Shown: one piece after another, positions 9,264 through 17,811 of the stretch
Layout of the letters: each line of letters begins with the position of its first letter
How positions within the stretch are numbered: position 1 is the first letter of the stretch
Assembly: GCF_014333585.1 (NCBI RefSeq)
Contig: NZ_JACSCW010000009.1
Span: 38,389 to 102,388, forward strand
Direction: 5' to 3'
Length of the DNA: 64,000 nucleotides
DNA from: Hymenobacter sp. BT188
GTDB lineage: Bacteria > Bacteroidota > Bacteroidia > Cytophagales > Hymenobacteraceae
Position numbers and translations under genes: made by a program
Notes under the pieces: model-generated
Database searches by the model: none
Seen by the model: only the letters and a program-made list of their open reading frames with translations
Told to the model about the DNA's origin: nothing

Positions 9264-9923
9264 TCATTTCTCAATTTCCTCCACGCGCAGTCCTTTGATT
9301 TCCCGCCGCAGCAGCACCACGTTGCGCGCATACACCACGATGCCCGGCACGTTGCCCAGAATCAGCACGTAATCAATGGGGCGGCGCAGCACGGCGTAGG
9401 CCAGAATCAGCGCCGAGCCGATCAGGCTGACCAGCCAGAAACCCAGCGGTAGCACTGATTCGCCCTTGCGCTCGGAATACAGCCATTGGTACACAAAGCG
9501 CAGCAGAAAGATGGTTTGCCCCACGGCCCCGAGCGCCAAAACGCCCCCCGGAATCCGGTTTTCGAGCATGGTTTGCAAACTAAAAAACGACGTACCAGCC
9601 ACAAACCAGCCGATAGCCGCCAAGGGAAACGTGTAAGCCCCCGCCCGGAAAGCGCCGTGGAGCTTGCCCCACTCGCCCAGCAATTGCAGGTTGCGGATGT
9701 AGATGGCGTAGCTGATGAGCTGGGCCGCCAGAATTATCGGGTCGTGGCGGAGCATGCCGTAGAGAATCATCAGAAACGACGACACCAGGCTGATTTGCCA
9801 GAACAGCACCGGCACCAGCACCCGCTTGGCCCGCTCGCTCTGAATCCACTGCAGAATAATACGGCTCGAAAACAGCAGCTGCGCAATGAGCCCAACCCCG
9901 TACGCGACGACTTCGGTCTTCAT
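9264..9923 (-). CDS. Protein with two tandem LAB_N (lipid A biosynthesis N-terminal) domains
   Basis: The 219-residue membrane protein consists of two homologous halves. The first runs from ~7 to ~85 (GLIAQLLFSSRIILQWIQSE...) and the second from ~130 to ~205 (GQTIFLLRFVYQWLYSE...). Each half has the R-x-x-x-QW-x-x-SE signature and a closing YxRN (residues IYIRN and VYARN) typical of the LAB_N domain found before LpxB and in stand-alone proteins next to ArnC-like GT2 enzymes. The likely role is to help handle polyprenyl-phosphate-linked sugars at the inner membrane; this is inferred from context. It starts 9 bp after the stop of the upstream GT2 gene, so the two form an operon. Confidence 0.88.
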   Translation of the reverse strand: MKTEVVAYGVGLIAQLLFSSRIILQWIQSERAKRVLVPVLFWQISLVSSFLMILYGMLRHDPIILAAQLISYAIYIRNLQLLGEWGKLHGAFRAGAYTFPLAAIGWFVAGTSFFSLQTMLENRIPGGVLALGAVGQTIFLLRFVYQWLYSERKGESVLPLGFWLVSLIGSALILAYAVLRRPIDYVLILGNVPGIVVYARNVVLLRREIKGLRVEEIEK

Positions 9924-9932
9924 GCTCCAGGG

Positions 9933-10712
9933 CTAGCCTTCGAGGGTGCGCCCCGCTTGAGCCTGCTCTTGGCGCTGCTCCTCCCCGATGGCGTAGTTGA
10001 GCCAGCGGCTCCGAATCCAGCGAAAGCCGAAGGTATCGACCAGGGGCTTCCAGGCGCGGTTCCAGAGGTTGTACTTGGCCGTGCCAGCGAAGCGCGGGAA
10101 GTGGCGCACGGGCAGCTGCTTTACTTTGCCCCCCTGCAATTGCACGAGCGCCCCCAGAAAGCGGTGCATACCGTGAAACAGCGGCACGCGCCGGGCATAC
10201 TCAATTTTGATGATTTTCAGCGGGCAGCCCGTATCCTGAATGCCGTCGTTAATAAGCGTGCGACGCACCGTGTTAGCCACCTTCGAGGAGAGCTTTTTGA
10301 CCAGCGTATCCTGGCGCTTGGCCCGGATGCCGTTCACCATATCGTGCTCGGGCAGGAACTCAAAGAATGTCAGAAAGTCGAGCGGCGTGGTTTGAATGTC
10401 GCTGTCGATGTAGCCGATCAAGGTGCTGCGGCAGTGGTCGATGCCGGCTTTGATGGCCGTGCTCAGTCCGCGGTTTTGGGCCAGACTAATAAACTCGTAC
10501 TGGCTGCCCGCGCGGCAGATATCGCGCAGCAAGGCCAGGGAGCCATCCGTGGAGCCGTCATTGACAAATAAAACGGTTGTTGCAACAGGCGTTTGAGCCA
10601 GAAATTTATCCATCTCCACTACAAACTGCGGCAGGCTTTCTTCCTCATTATAAACGGGAACAAGCACCGTGAGCGACTGGGTGGCAAGGTAAGCAGAAGA
10701 GGCAGCGGACAT
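9933..10712 (-). CDS. Family 2 glycosyltransferase (dolichol/polyprenyl-phosphate mannosyltransferase or ArnC type)
   Basis: The start is the ATG at 10712 (259 residues), because the longer frame begins with TTG. The GT-A core shows VLVPVYNEEESLP at the N-terminus, FVNDGSTDGS, and the metal-binding GYIDSDIQTTP. A later DTGCPLKI segment and a basic, Trp/Arg-rich C-terminus (WNRAWKPLVDTFGFRW) also fit DPM/ArnC-like enzymes. Lacking clear C-terminal transmembrane helices, it probably docks on the membrane, perhaps through the double LAB_N protein encoded immediately downstream. It likely forms a polyprenyl-phosphate sugar that the ArnT-like enzyme uses as donor (inference from gene order). Confidence 0.88.
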   Translation of the reverse strand: MSAASSAYLATQSLTVLVPVYNEEESLPQFVVEMDKFLAQTPVATTVLFVNDGSTDGSLALLRDICRAGSQYEFISLAQNRGLSTAIKAGIDHCRSTLIGYIDSDIQTTPLDFLTFFEFLPEHDMVNGIRAKRQDTLVKKLSSKVANTVRRTLINDGIQDTGCPLKIIKIEYARRVPLFHGMHRFLGALVQLQGGKVKQLPVRHFPRFAGTAKYNLWNRAWKPLVDTFGFRWIRSRWLNYAIGEEQRQEQAQAGRTLEG

Positions 10713-10840
10713 AGAAATGCGGTAATGCGGCTGCAAGGTAAAAAGGATTTAGCGCCAGCGGCTTGTCAGACGGGTAAAGCGCATGAAAATGCCCCCCAGA
10801 AGTACCGAAGCATCTGGCGGGCGACCGTTGTTCTACTATC

Positions 10841-10938
10841 TGTCATCCTGACGAAGGAAGGACCTTATTAAGTCAGAAAGACACGTATGCTCATGTCTGT
10901 TCCAACTCATATAAGGTCCTTCCTTCGTCAGGATGACA
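10841..10938. repeat. REP-like palindrome with 28-bp perfect arms (GTCATCCTGACG type)
   Basis: TGTCATCCTGACGAAGGAAG... at 10841-10868 is repeated in exact inverted form at 10911-10938, with a 42-base spacer. It lies between the GT2 gene and the end of the his operon. It begins with GTCAT, like other palindromes in this window. It could also act as a terminator for hisIE transcripts. Confidence 0.85.
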
Positions 10939-10968
10939 CACTTTTTTGATCTTAGTGGAATAACTCTT

Positions 10969-11613
10969 CTAATCCCTGCGCACGCCCGCCGAAATAGTGC
11001 TGTGCCGCTCGCGCAATACAGCTACAACATCATCCAGCGTCAGGTTGGCGGCGGCCAGCAGCACCAGCAGATGATAGAGCAAGTCGGCGGCTTCGCCTTT
11101 CAAGCCTTCAAAATTGCCCCCCACCGCGTCAATCACTGTTTCTACGGCTTCCTCGCCTACTTTCTGGGCGATTTTGGGCATGCCTTTGCGGAAGAGCGAG
11201 GCCGTGTACGACTTCGGGTCTTCGTCGGGGAAGTCGCGGCGACGCTGCACTAGGCGCTCTAGCTCCGCTAGAAACCCGACCGGAGCGGCGGGAATGGCCG
11301 TCTGGTCAGGCTGATCAAAGCAACTGACGGTGCCGCGGTGACAGGTGGGGCCGTCGGGCCGGGCGCGGATGAGCACCGCGTCGCCGTCGCAGTCGGGGTG
11401 CAGACTAACCACCATGAGGAAGTTGCCGGAGGTTTCGCCCTTGGTCCAGAGGCGGTTTTTGGAGCGCGAGAAAAAGGTCACACGGCCTTCCTGCTGGGTT
11501 TTGGCTAGCGCCTCCTGGTTCACGTAGCCTAGCATCAGCACCTGGCCGGTTTGGTCATCCTGCACCACGGCGGGAATTAACCCATCGGGCATTTTAGCGA
11601 AATCGAATGTCAT
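10969..11613 (-). CDS. hisIE: Bifunctional phosphoribosyl-AMP cyclohydrolase / phosphoribosyl-ATP pyrophosphatase
   Basis: The ATG at 11613 (7 bp after the hisF stop) gives 214 residues. The N-terminal HisI domain (~1-110) carries the zinc- and metal-binding cysteines in HPDCDGDA and GPTCHRGTVSC and the GEVT-like segment GETSGN. The C-terminal HisE domain (~118-214) has the acidic helical motif GEEAVETVIDAV and ESLLYHLLVLL-like helices (EAADLLYHLLVLL). Together they carry out steps 2 and 3 of histidine synthesis, turning PR-ATP into ProFAR in the cytoplasm. The fusion is the normal form in Bacteroidota and enterobacteria. It is the last gene of the operon. Confidence 0.96.
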   Translation of the reverse strand: MTFDFAKMPDGLIPAVVQDDQTGQVLMLGYVNQEALAKTQQEGRVTFFSRSKNRLWTKGETSGNFLMVVSLHPDCDGDAVLIRARPDGPTCHRGTVSCFDQPDQTAIPAAPVGFLAELERLVQRRRDFPDEDPKSYTASLFRKGMPKIAQKVGEEAVETVIDAVGGNFEGLKGEAADLLYHLLVLLAAANLTLDDVVAVLRERHSTISAGVRRD

Positions 11614-11620
11614 ATCTGCT

Positions 11621-12379
11621 TTATAATCGCACCGGAATCCCATCTTGGCGCAAGTGTTCTTTTAGCTCCCGAATGCCGATTTCACCGAAGTGGAAAATGC
11701 TGGCGGCCAGGCCCGCGTCGGCATGAGCAGTTTGAAATACTTCCGTGAAATGCTGCTTGCTACCAGCGCCGCCCGAAGCCACCACAGGCACGGATACAGC
11801 CCGGCTTACGGCTCCGGTAATATCCAGAGCGAAGCCATCCTTGGTACCGTCGTTGCTCATGCTGGTGAGCAGAATTTCGCCAGCACCGCGCTCGGCGGCT
11901 TCCCGGCACCACTGCACAGCATCGCGGCCGGTGTTGTGCGTACCGGCGCGGGTGTAAATCTGCCAGCCTTCGGGCTCGTGAAAGCGGGCGTCGGCGGCCA
12001 CCACGATGCACTGGGAGCCGAAACGGCGGGCCAGCTCGTCGATCAGCTCGGGGCGGTGCAGGGCGGCAGAGTTGATGCTGACTTTATCGGCCCCGTTCAT
12101 AAGTAAAGCTTCTACATCGGCCACCGTGCCGATGCCGCCGCCCACGGTGAAGGGAATATCCAGCTCGCGGGCCACGTCGCGCACCAGGGCTACCAGGGTA
12201 GCGCGCTTCTGGTTGGTGGCCGTGATGTCGAGGAAAACCAGCTCGTCGGCGCCTTCGCGGGCGTAGCGTGAAGCCAGGGCCACCGGGTCGCCGGCGTCGC
12301 GCAGGCCCTCGAAGCGGACGCCCTTCACGGTGCGGCCATCTTTCACGTCGAGGCAGGGAATGATTCGTTTAGTCAGCAT
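11621..12379 (-). CDS. hisF: Imidazole glycerol phosphate synthase, cyclase subunit
   Basis: The 252-residue TIM barrel starts MLTKRIIPCLDV and holds the catalytic Asp pair: Asp11 in CLDVKDGR and the Asp in VVAADAR. It has the phosphate-binding GGGIGT and SGGAGS loops. It uses ammonia from HisH to convert PRFAR to IGP and AICAR. It is located 25 bp after hisA and 7 bp before hisIE. The start codon directly abuts a copy of the dispersed motif: on the plus strand the sequence reads CATGGGGGGCTTTTTT, so the ATG is followed upstream by six cytosines on the coding strand. This could affect translation initiation. Confidence 0.97.
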   Translation of the reverse strand: MLTKRIIPCLDVKDGRTVKGVRFEGLRDAGDPVALASRYAREGADELVFLDITATNQKRATLVALVRDVARELDIPFTVGGGIGTVADVEALLMNGADKVSINSAALHRPELIDELARRFGSQCIVVAADARFHEPEGWQIYTRAGTHNTGRDAVQWCREAAERGAGEILLTSMSNDGTKDGFALDITGAVSRAVSVPVVASGGAGSKQHFTEVFQTAHADAGLAASIFHFGEIGIRELKEHLRQDGIPVRL

Positions 12380-12404
12380 GGGGGGCTTTTTTAGAAATAA
12401 ATGA

Positions 12405-13121
12405 CTACAGCAAAGCTTGCAGCTGCTCCAGCGTGATGGTGCCTTCGTACAGGGCTTTGCCTATAATAGCGCCGTGCATGCCAATGGCTGCCAGCGCTTC
12501 CACATCCTGCAGGGTAGTCACGCCGCCGCTGGCCACGAGCTGGGCCTGCGGATACTGCTCCCGGAGCTCCTTATACATGGGCAGCGAGGGGCCTTGCAGC
12601 TTGCCATCTTTGCTCACATCGGTACAGATGAAGGTGGTGGCCCCGGCCTCCAGGTATTCCCCGATAAACGCGCTCAGCGTCCACTCCGATTGGTCGGCCC
12701 AGGCGTTGATGGCAATATGATTGTGGCGAAAATCGGCCCCCACGATAATTTTATCGGCCCCGAACGTAGTCAGCCAGTGCTGCACCACACCCGGCTCGCG
12801 GACGGCAATGCTGCCGGCTGTAATCTGTGCCGCGCCCGCATCAAACACCTGACGAACCGACTGCTCGCTTTGCAGACCGCCACCGAAGTCGATGTGCAGC
12901 TGGGTGTGGCGGGCAATTTTCTCCAGCACCGGCAGATTGACCGGATGCCGGGCCCGCGCCCCGTCTAAGTCTACCAGATGCAGCCGGCGCACGCCCTGCT
13001 GCTCGAAGCGCTGGGCTACGGCCACTGGATCGGCGTCGTAGGTGGTTTGCTGGGCGAAGTCGCCTTCCGTAAGGCGGACGCACTGCCCATTAATGAGGTC
13101 GATGGCAGGGATAATGTTCAT
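12405..13121 (-). CDS. hisA: ProFAR isomerase (phosphoribosylformimino-AICAR-phosphate isomerase)
   Basis: The 238-residue TIM barrel begins MNIIPAIDLINGQCVRL. The catalytic Asp8 is in PAIDL, and the second acid is in FICTDVSKDG. It has the phosphate loops DFGGGLQS and ASGGVTTL. It performs the Amadori isomerisation of ProFAR to PRFAR in the fourth step of the pathway. It follows hisH by 221 bp, an unusually long gap for this operon that contains a TGGGGGGC copy (13238) and a short palindrome with GCGAAGC arms near 13279-13300. Confidence 0.96.
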   Translation of the reverse strand: MNIIPAIDLINGQCVRLTEGDFAQQTTYDADPVAVAQRFEQQGVRRLHLVDLDGARARHPVNLPVLEKIARHTQLHIDFGGGLQSEQSVRQVFDAGAAQITAGSIAVREPGVVQHWLTTFGADKIIVGADFRHNHIAINAWADQSEWTLSAFIGEYLEAGATTFICTDVSKDGKLQGPSLPMYKELREQYPQAQLVASGGVTTLQDVEALAAIGMHGAIIGKALYEGTITLEQLQALL

Positions 13122-13342
13122 AGGCTAAAAGTAGTACCAAGCTCCAGCTTAGCCGCTGTCCTTGGGGTTATTGGTATGGAGCGCAGTTTGGGGTTGCCAT
13201 CCTCTGGTTCCGCTTCGCGCATCGTTGAGTAATGTCCTGGGGGGCTTTCTAAAAAAAGTCTTTCAACATCAGCAACGACACGCGAAGCGGAAGCTTCGCG
13301 CTACATGGCCATTAATATCGACCACCCAGCGGGAGCTTGCGA

Positions 13343-13930
13343 TTAAAGCTGAAGGAAGTTCTCCAGAATCCGCGTGCCTACCGGCCCGCTTTTTTCGGTG
13401 TGAAATTGTACGGCGTAAAAGTTCTTGTGCTGCACGGCCGCGCTAAAGGGTGTTGGGTACTCCGCTTCGGCAATAGTGTAGTCACCAACTGGAGCATAGT
13501 AGCTATGCACGAAGTATACGTAGTCCTCCGCGCCGAGTCCGGCAAACAACGGGGAGCGCAACCGCTGTAAAGTATTCCAGCCCATGTGTGGCACTTTATA
13601 CTCCGGCAGTTTTGGGAAGCGCTTTACCTCGAAGGGTAATATACCCAGCATGGTCGCGTCGTTCTCTTCGCTGTGTGTACCCAGCAGCTGCATACCTAAA
13701 CATACCCCTAGAAAAGGTTGGGGCAGAGTGGGAAGTACTTTATCTAATCCCTGCGCTCGTAGCTCACGCATGGCCGAGGCCGCTTCACCTTCACCGGGGA
13801 AAATCACCTTGTCGGCCCGCCGTATCACTTCAGGGTCGGCAGTGAGCGTTGGTTGGCACCCTAAGCGCTCCAGCGCAAACATCACCGACTGCACATTGCC
13901 TCCTTTATAATCAATGACTGCTATTTCCAT
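13343..13930 (-). CDS. hisH: Imidazole glycerol phosphate synthase, glutamine amidotransferase subunit
   Basis: The 195-residue class I amidotransferase has the nucleophile Cys in GVCLGMQLL and the catalytic His/Glu in VQFHTEKS. It has the family start IAVIDYKGGNVQSV. It supplies ammonia to HisF for closing the imidazole ring. It is placed between hisB (256 bp upstream, with a palindromic element in the gap) and hisA. The length is normal for the family. Confidence 0.96.
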   Translation of the reverse strand: MEIAVIDYKGGNVQSVMFALERLGCQPTLTADPEVIRRADKVIFPGEGEAASAMRELRAQGLDKVLPTLPQPFLGVCLGMQLLGTHSEENDATMLGILPFEVKRFPKLPEYKVPHMGWNTLQRLRSPLFAGLGAEDYVYFVHSYYAPVGDYTIAEAEYPTPFSAAVQHKNFYAVQFHTEKSGPVGTRILENFLQL

Positions 13931-14037
13931 TTGATACCTATTATCTACTCATTTGTTTAAACATTTGAGTAATTATTAATACTCCTATTAATACTCCAGA
14001 TCCTGCGGCCACGTCCGCCCAAAGCCCTCAGAACGCG

Positions 14038-14132
14038 GTAGAGACGCGTATTCGCGTCTCAATCGTCGCGGTTGTTATTTGGTCTGCGCGGCCCCAGTCG
14101 TTCAACAATTAGACGTGAATACGCGTCTCTAC
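14038..14132. repeat. Palindromic element inside the his operon (GTAGAGACGCGT type)
   Basis: GTAGAGACGCGTATTCGCGT... (14038-14059) is repeated in inverted form at 14111-14132 with one mismatch; the spacer is 51 bases. Each arm also contains the smaller self-complementary sequence ACGCGT. It lies in the 256-bp hisB-hisH gap with no gene in it. It may be a mobile MITE/REP-type insertion or a site for mRNA processing within the operon. Confidence 0.8.
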
Positions 14133-14186
14133 ACCGGTCCGATAGCCTCAGACATATTATCCAAATGTTAAAACAAATGGGTAATC

Positions 14187-15287
14187 CTACAAAACCCCTT
14201 TGGTACTGGGTATCACCATCTTAGATGCATCGCGCACTAAAGCCATCTTCATTGCTTTGGCTACCGCCTTGAAAATGGATTCGATTTTATGATGTTCATT
14301 GTCGCCAGCGCACTGGATATTGAGGTTGCAGCGGGCACCGTCGGAGAAGCTTTTGAAGAAGTGGTAGAACATCTCCGTCGGCATGTCACCTACCCGTTCC
14401 CGCTTAAACTCCGCCTCCCACACCAGCCACGGACGGCCTGAGAAGTCTATAGCGGCTTGTGCTAATGCGTCGTCCATGGGTAGTAAAAAACCGTAGCGAG
14501 CCAGGCCGCGCTTGTCGCCAAGGGCTTGGGCAAATGCTTCGCCGAGAGCTAAAGCCGTGTCTTCGATGGTGTGGTGCTCGTCAATGTGTAAGTCGCCTTG
14601 TACCTCGATTTTCATATCGACCCCTGAATGCTTGCTGAGTTGGTCCAGCATGTGGTCAAAGAAGCCAAGGCCGGTGTGCATGCTGGGTCGCCCCTGTCCG
14701 TCGAGGTTTAGCTCGACGCGGATTTTGGTTTCGTTCGTGTCGCGCTGCACGAGCGCGGTGCGGGCCGGCAAGCGGAGGAAACGGTAGATGTCGTCCCAGC
14801 TTTGGGTAGTAAGGGCGGCGCGCTCGTCAGCCACCTCGCGGAGCAGGATGGATTGGCACCCCAGATTTTGGGCTAGCTCTACATCGGTGAGGCGGTCGCC
14901 GATGACGAAAGAGTTTTTCAAATCATAGCCACTTTCGTTTCCCAGATATTGGGCAAGCATACCGATACCGGGTTTGCGGGTAGGCAGGTTTTCGTGGGGG
15001 AAGCTGCGGTCGACGTGCTCGCGGGCAAACTCCACTCCTTCGCCCCGCAGAATATCGAGCATGAGGTTGTGGGCCGGCCAGAAAGTCTCCTCGGGAAAAC
15101 TGGTGGTACCGAGGCCATCCTGGTTGCTGACCAGCACCAGTTCGTAATCCAGCTCGCGGGCGATGCGGGCCAGGCTGCTGATAGAGCCGGGCAGAAACTG
15201 AAACTTCTCCAGCGAGTCAATCTGAAAATCCGTTGGCGGCTCAATAAGGATGGTGCCGTCGCGGTCGATAAAGAGTACTTTTTTCAT
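14187..15287 (-). CDS. hisB: Bifunctional histidinol-phosphatase / imidazoleglycerol-phosphate dehydratase
   Basis: The 366-residue fusion has two domains. Residues ~1-165 are a HAD phosphatase with the nucleophile motif DRDGT (residues 8-12), the SNQDG motif and FVIGDRLTDVE. From ~175 comes the IGPD domain with the metal-binding DEHHTIEDTALALGEAF, SGRPWLVWEAEF and DNEHHKIESIFKA. The protein carries out steps 6 and 8 of the pathway. The two activities are fused as in enterobacteria. It lies 92 bp downstream of hisC; the gap holds a G6C motif copy at 15359. Confidence 0.97.
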   Translation of the reverse strand: MKKVLFIDRDGTILIEPPTDFQIDSLEKFQFLPGSISSLARIARELDYELVLVSNQDGLGTTSFPEETFWPAHNLMLDILRGEGVEFAREHVDRSFPHENLPTRKPGIGMLAQYLGNESGYDLKNSFVIGDRLTDVELAQNLGCQSILLREVADERAALTTQSWDDIYRFLRLPARTALVQRDTNETKIRVELNLDGQGRPSMHTGLGFFDHMLDQLSKHSGVDMKIEVQGDLHIDEHHTIEDTALALGEAFAQALGDKRGLARYGFLLPMDDALAQAAIDFSGRPWLVWEAEFKRERVGDMPTEMFYHFFKSFSDGARCNLNIQCAGDNEHHKIESIFKAVAKAMKMALVRDASKMVIPSTKGVL

Positions 15288-15379
15288 GAGTTGTAAAATA
15301 GCACCAAGCTTTGGCGGTGTTCCCCGTGAGATGATGCATCGATACAGGGAGTAAAAAAGCCCCCCAATGAATATTTACT

Positions 15380-16429
15380 TTAGTACGCAAACTCCCGCAG
15401 GGCCGTCAGCAGTTGCTCGTTTTCGGCGGGCGTGCCTACGGTGAGGCGAAGGGTGCCGGCACAGCCGGGTTGGGTGGTGCGGTTGCGCACGACAATGCCG
15501 CGCGCCAATAAGTAGTCGTACACGGCGGTGGCATCGGGCTTGAAGCGCACCAGCAGGAAATTGGCATCGGAAGGAAATACTTCCTCGACAATTTCTACTG
15601 CGGGCAGACGCTCAGCCAGCCACTGGCGGCCCACCAGCAGATCGTTGCGCAAGTTATCAAAATGCCCCCCAGCGGCCAGCGCGGCCAGCGCGTGCTGCTG
15701 CGTGGCTTCCGATATATTATAAGGAGGCTTGATTTTATTAAGGTAGCCAATGATTTCCGGCGAGGCGAAAGCCATACCGAGGCGCAGGCCAGCCAAGCCC
15801 CAGGCTTTGGAGAATGTCTGGAGCACCACCAGGTTTGGAAAATCGGCCAGGCGGGTAGTCCAGCTGGGCGCGGAGGCAAAGTCGGCGTAGGCTTCATCCA
15901 CGATGACCAGGCCGCGGAAGCCGCGCAGGATTTCCTCAATGGCGTCGGCGTGGAGCAGGTTGCCGGTCGGGTTATTGGGCGAGCAGACGAAAACCAACTT
16001 GGCATCGGAGGCGATGATGCCGGCCACGACTTCGGAGGAAAGCTGAAAGTCGGCGGTCAGCGGCAGGCGCTGAATGGCTACGTCGTTGAGGTTGGCAGCC
16101 ACCTCGTACATGCCGTAGGTGGGGGGCAAAATCAGGATGCTGTCTTGGCCGGGCACGCAGGTGAGGCGCACGAGCAGGTCGATGGCTTCGTCGGAGCCGT
16201 TGCCGAGGAAAATTTGCCCCCCAGTTACGCCTTTGATCTTGGCCAGCTCGGCTTTCACGGCTCGTTGCTGCGGATCGGGGTAACGGTTGAAAGTGGCGGG
16301 GCCGGCGCTGCCGAGGCTGTTTTCGTTGGCGTCAAGCATCACCTGCGCGTCGCCCTGAAACTCGTCACGCGCCGAGGAGTAGGGTTTCATTGCCCGGATG
16401 TTGGGACGGACCAGAGATTCTAAATCCAT
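15380..16429 (-). CDS. hisC: Histidinol-phosphate aminotransferase
   Basis: The 349-residue fold-type I PLP enzyme binds PLP through the Lys in LQTFSKAWGLAGLRLG. It also has the family motifs CSPNNPTGN and VIVDEAYADF, and the Arg in GTLRLTVGT near the C-terminus. It converts imidazole acetol phosphate to histidinol phosphate (step 7). Three copies of the dispersed motif fall inside it (15664, 16120, 16216), encoding AGGHF, LPPTY and TGGQI: different residues and both orientations. Confidence 0.96.
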   Translation of the reverse strand: MDLESLVRPNIRAMKPYSSARDEFQGDAQVMLDANENSLGSAGPATFNRYPDPQQRAVKAELAKIKGVTGGQIFLGNGSDEAIDLLVRLTCVPGQDSILILPPTYGMYEVAANLNDVAIQRLPLTADFQLSSEVVAGIIASDAKLVFVCSPNNPTGNLLHADAIEEILRGFRGLVIVDEAYADFASAPSWTTRLADFPNLVVLQTFSKAWGLAGLRLGMAFASPEIIGYLNKIKPPYNISEATQQHALAALAAGGHFDNLRNDLLVGRQWLAERLPAVEIVEEVFPSDANFLLVRFKPDATAVYDYLLARGIVVRNRTTQPGCAGTLRLTVGTPAENEQLLTALREFAY

Positions 16430-16467
16430 GCTTACTGATTTACGCTAATAAATAATGGTAGAAGGGC

Positions 16468-16495
16468 CGTCATGCAAAACATGTGGCGCATGACG
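16468..16495. repeat. Short palindrome between hisD and hisC (CGTCATGC arms)
   Basis: CGTCATGC at 16468-16475 pairs with GCATGACG at 16488-16495 across a 12-base loop. The arms match the outer end of the larger GTCATGCAGAG palindromes at 26.4 and 27.6 kb, so this may be a degenerate or shortened member. No U-run follows. Confidence 0.55.
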
Positions 16496-16502
16496 TTCTA
16501 TT

Positions 16503-17798
16503 TTATTGTGAGGCCTCCAAACTCTGCAGCCGCAACGTGACCGCGCGGGCGTGGGCGTGCAGGCCTTCCGCTTCGGCCATGGTCTCGACTATGGGGCCCA
16601 CGTTGCGCAGGCCTTCGGTAGTCAGGCGCTGGAAGGTGATTTTTTTCAGGAAAGAATCGAGCGAAACGCCGCTGTAGTTGCGTGCGTAGCCGTTGGTGGG
16701 CAGCGTGTGGTTGGTGCCGGAAGCATAGTCGCCGGCCGCTTCGGGCGTGAGATGGCCCAGGAATACCGAACCCGCGCTGGTGACGCCCGCGCTATATTGC
16801 TCAGCACCCTCCACGGCCAGAATCAGGTGCTCGGGCGCGTATTGGTTAGAGAAATACAGCATTTCCTCGGGCGTACGCAGCAAAATGGCGCGGCTTTCCT
16901 GCAAGGCCAGGGCTGCCACTTCGCGCCGGGGCAGCGTGGCCAACTGGCGCTCCACTTCCGCCGTAACGGCCGCCAATACCGTGTCGGAAGTAGTGAGCAG
17001 CAACACCTGGGAATCGGGGCCGTGCTCGGCCTGGCTAAGCAAATCGGCGGCTACGAAAGTGGGATTGGCGGTTGAATCAGCAATAACTAGCACCTCCGAC
17101 GGGCCGGCGGGCATGTCAATGGCGACACCATAGCGAGTGGCCAATTGCTTAGCAGCCGTGACGTAGCGGTTGCCGGGGCCGAAAATTTTATCGACGCCTG
17201 GCACGCTTTCGGTCCCGCCCGATAAGGCGGCCACCGCCTGCGCGCCACCCGCCTTGATAATGGTGGTAATTCCTAAAAGCTGGGCCGTGAAAAGAATAAT
17301 TGGATTTACGGAGCCATCCTGAGCGGGCGGCGTGCAGAGCACAATTTCCGGGCACTCGGCCAATCGGGCGGGCACGCCCAGCATAAGCAAGGTGCTGAAC
17401 AATGGCGCCGTACCACCGGGAATGTATAAGCCTACCCGCTGCACGGGCACCGCGCGGCGCCAGCACTCAACGCCCGGCATGGTTTCGATGCGCTCTTCCA
17501 TCGGACGCTGGAGGCTGTGAAACGTGACCAGATTGGCATGCGCCTGCCGAATAGCGGCTTGGAGCGCAAACGGCACCTGCGCGGCAGCAGCAGTAAATTC
17601 TTCGGTTCGGACGCGCAAATCGGTGAGCGTGGCGCCATCGAACCGTGCGCCGTACTCGCGCAGAGCTTCGTCGCCGCGCTGGCGCACATCCTCAAAAATA
17701 AGGCGCACGCGTTCTTCCAGTTCGCGGGCCTCGCCAGCGGCGGCGCGCTGCTGCAAAGCCGGCCACTCGGCCATATCAGGATAGCGGATGAGTTGCAT
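16503..17798 (-). CDS. hisD: Histidinol dehydrogenase
   Basis: The 431-residue NAD-dependent zinc enzyme shows the family signature segments VIADSTANPTFVAADLLSQAEHGPDS (zinc-binding Gln/His), APEHLIL, and a later GDYASGTNHTLPT with the metal and base residues. It oxidises histidinol to histidine, the last two steps. It is 13 bp downstream of hisG, implying tight coupling, and 73 bp upstream of hisC. Confidence 0.96.
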   Translation of the reverse strand: MQLIRYPDMAEWPALQQRAAAGEARELEERVRLIFEDVRQRGDEALREYGARFDGATLTDLRVRTEEFTAAAAQVPFALQAAIRQAHANLVTFHSLQRPMEERIETMPGVECWRRAVPVQRVGLYIPGGTAPLFSTLLMLGVPARLAECPEIVLCTPPAQDGSVNPIILFTAQLLGITTIIKAGGAQAVAALSGGTESVPGVDKIFGPGNRYVTAAKQLATRYGVAIDMPAGPSEVLVIADSTANPTFVAADLLSQAEHGPDSQVLLLTTSDTVLAAVTAEVERQLATLPRREVAALALQESRAILLRTPEEMLYFSNQYAPEHLILAVEGAEQYSAGVTSAGSVFLGHLTPEAAGDYASGTNHTLPTNGYARNYSGVSLDSFLKKITFQRLTTEGLRNVGPIVETMAEAEGLHAHARAVTLRLQSLEASQ

Positions 17799-17811
17799 GA
17801 GGTTTGGCTGA

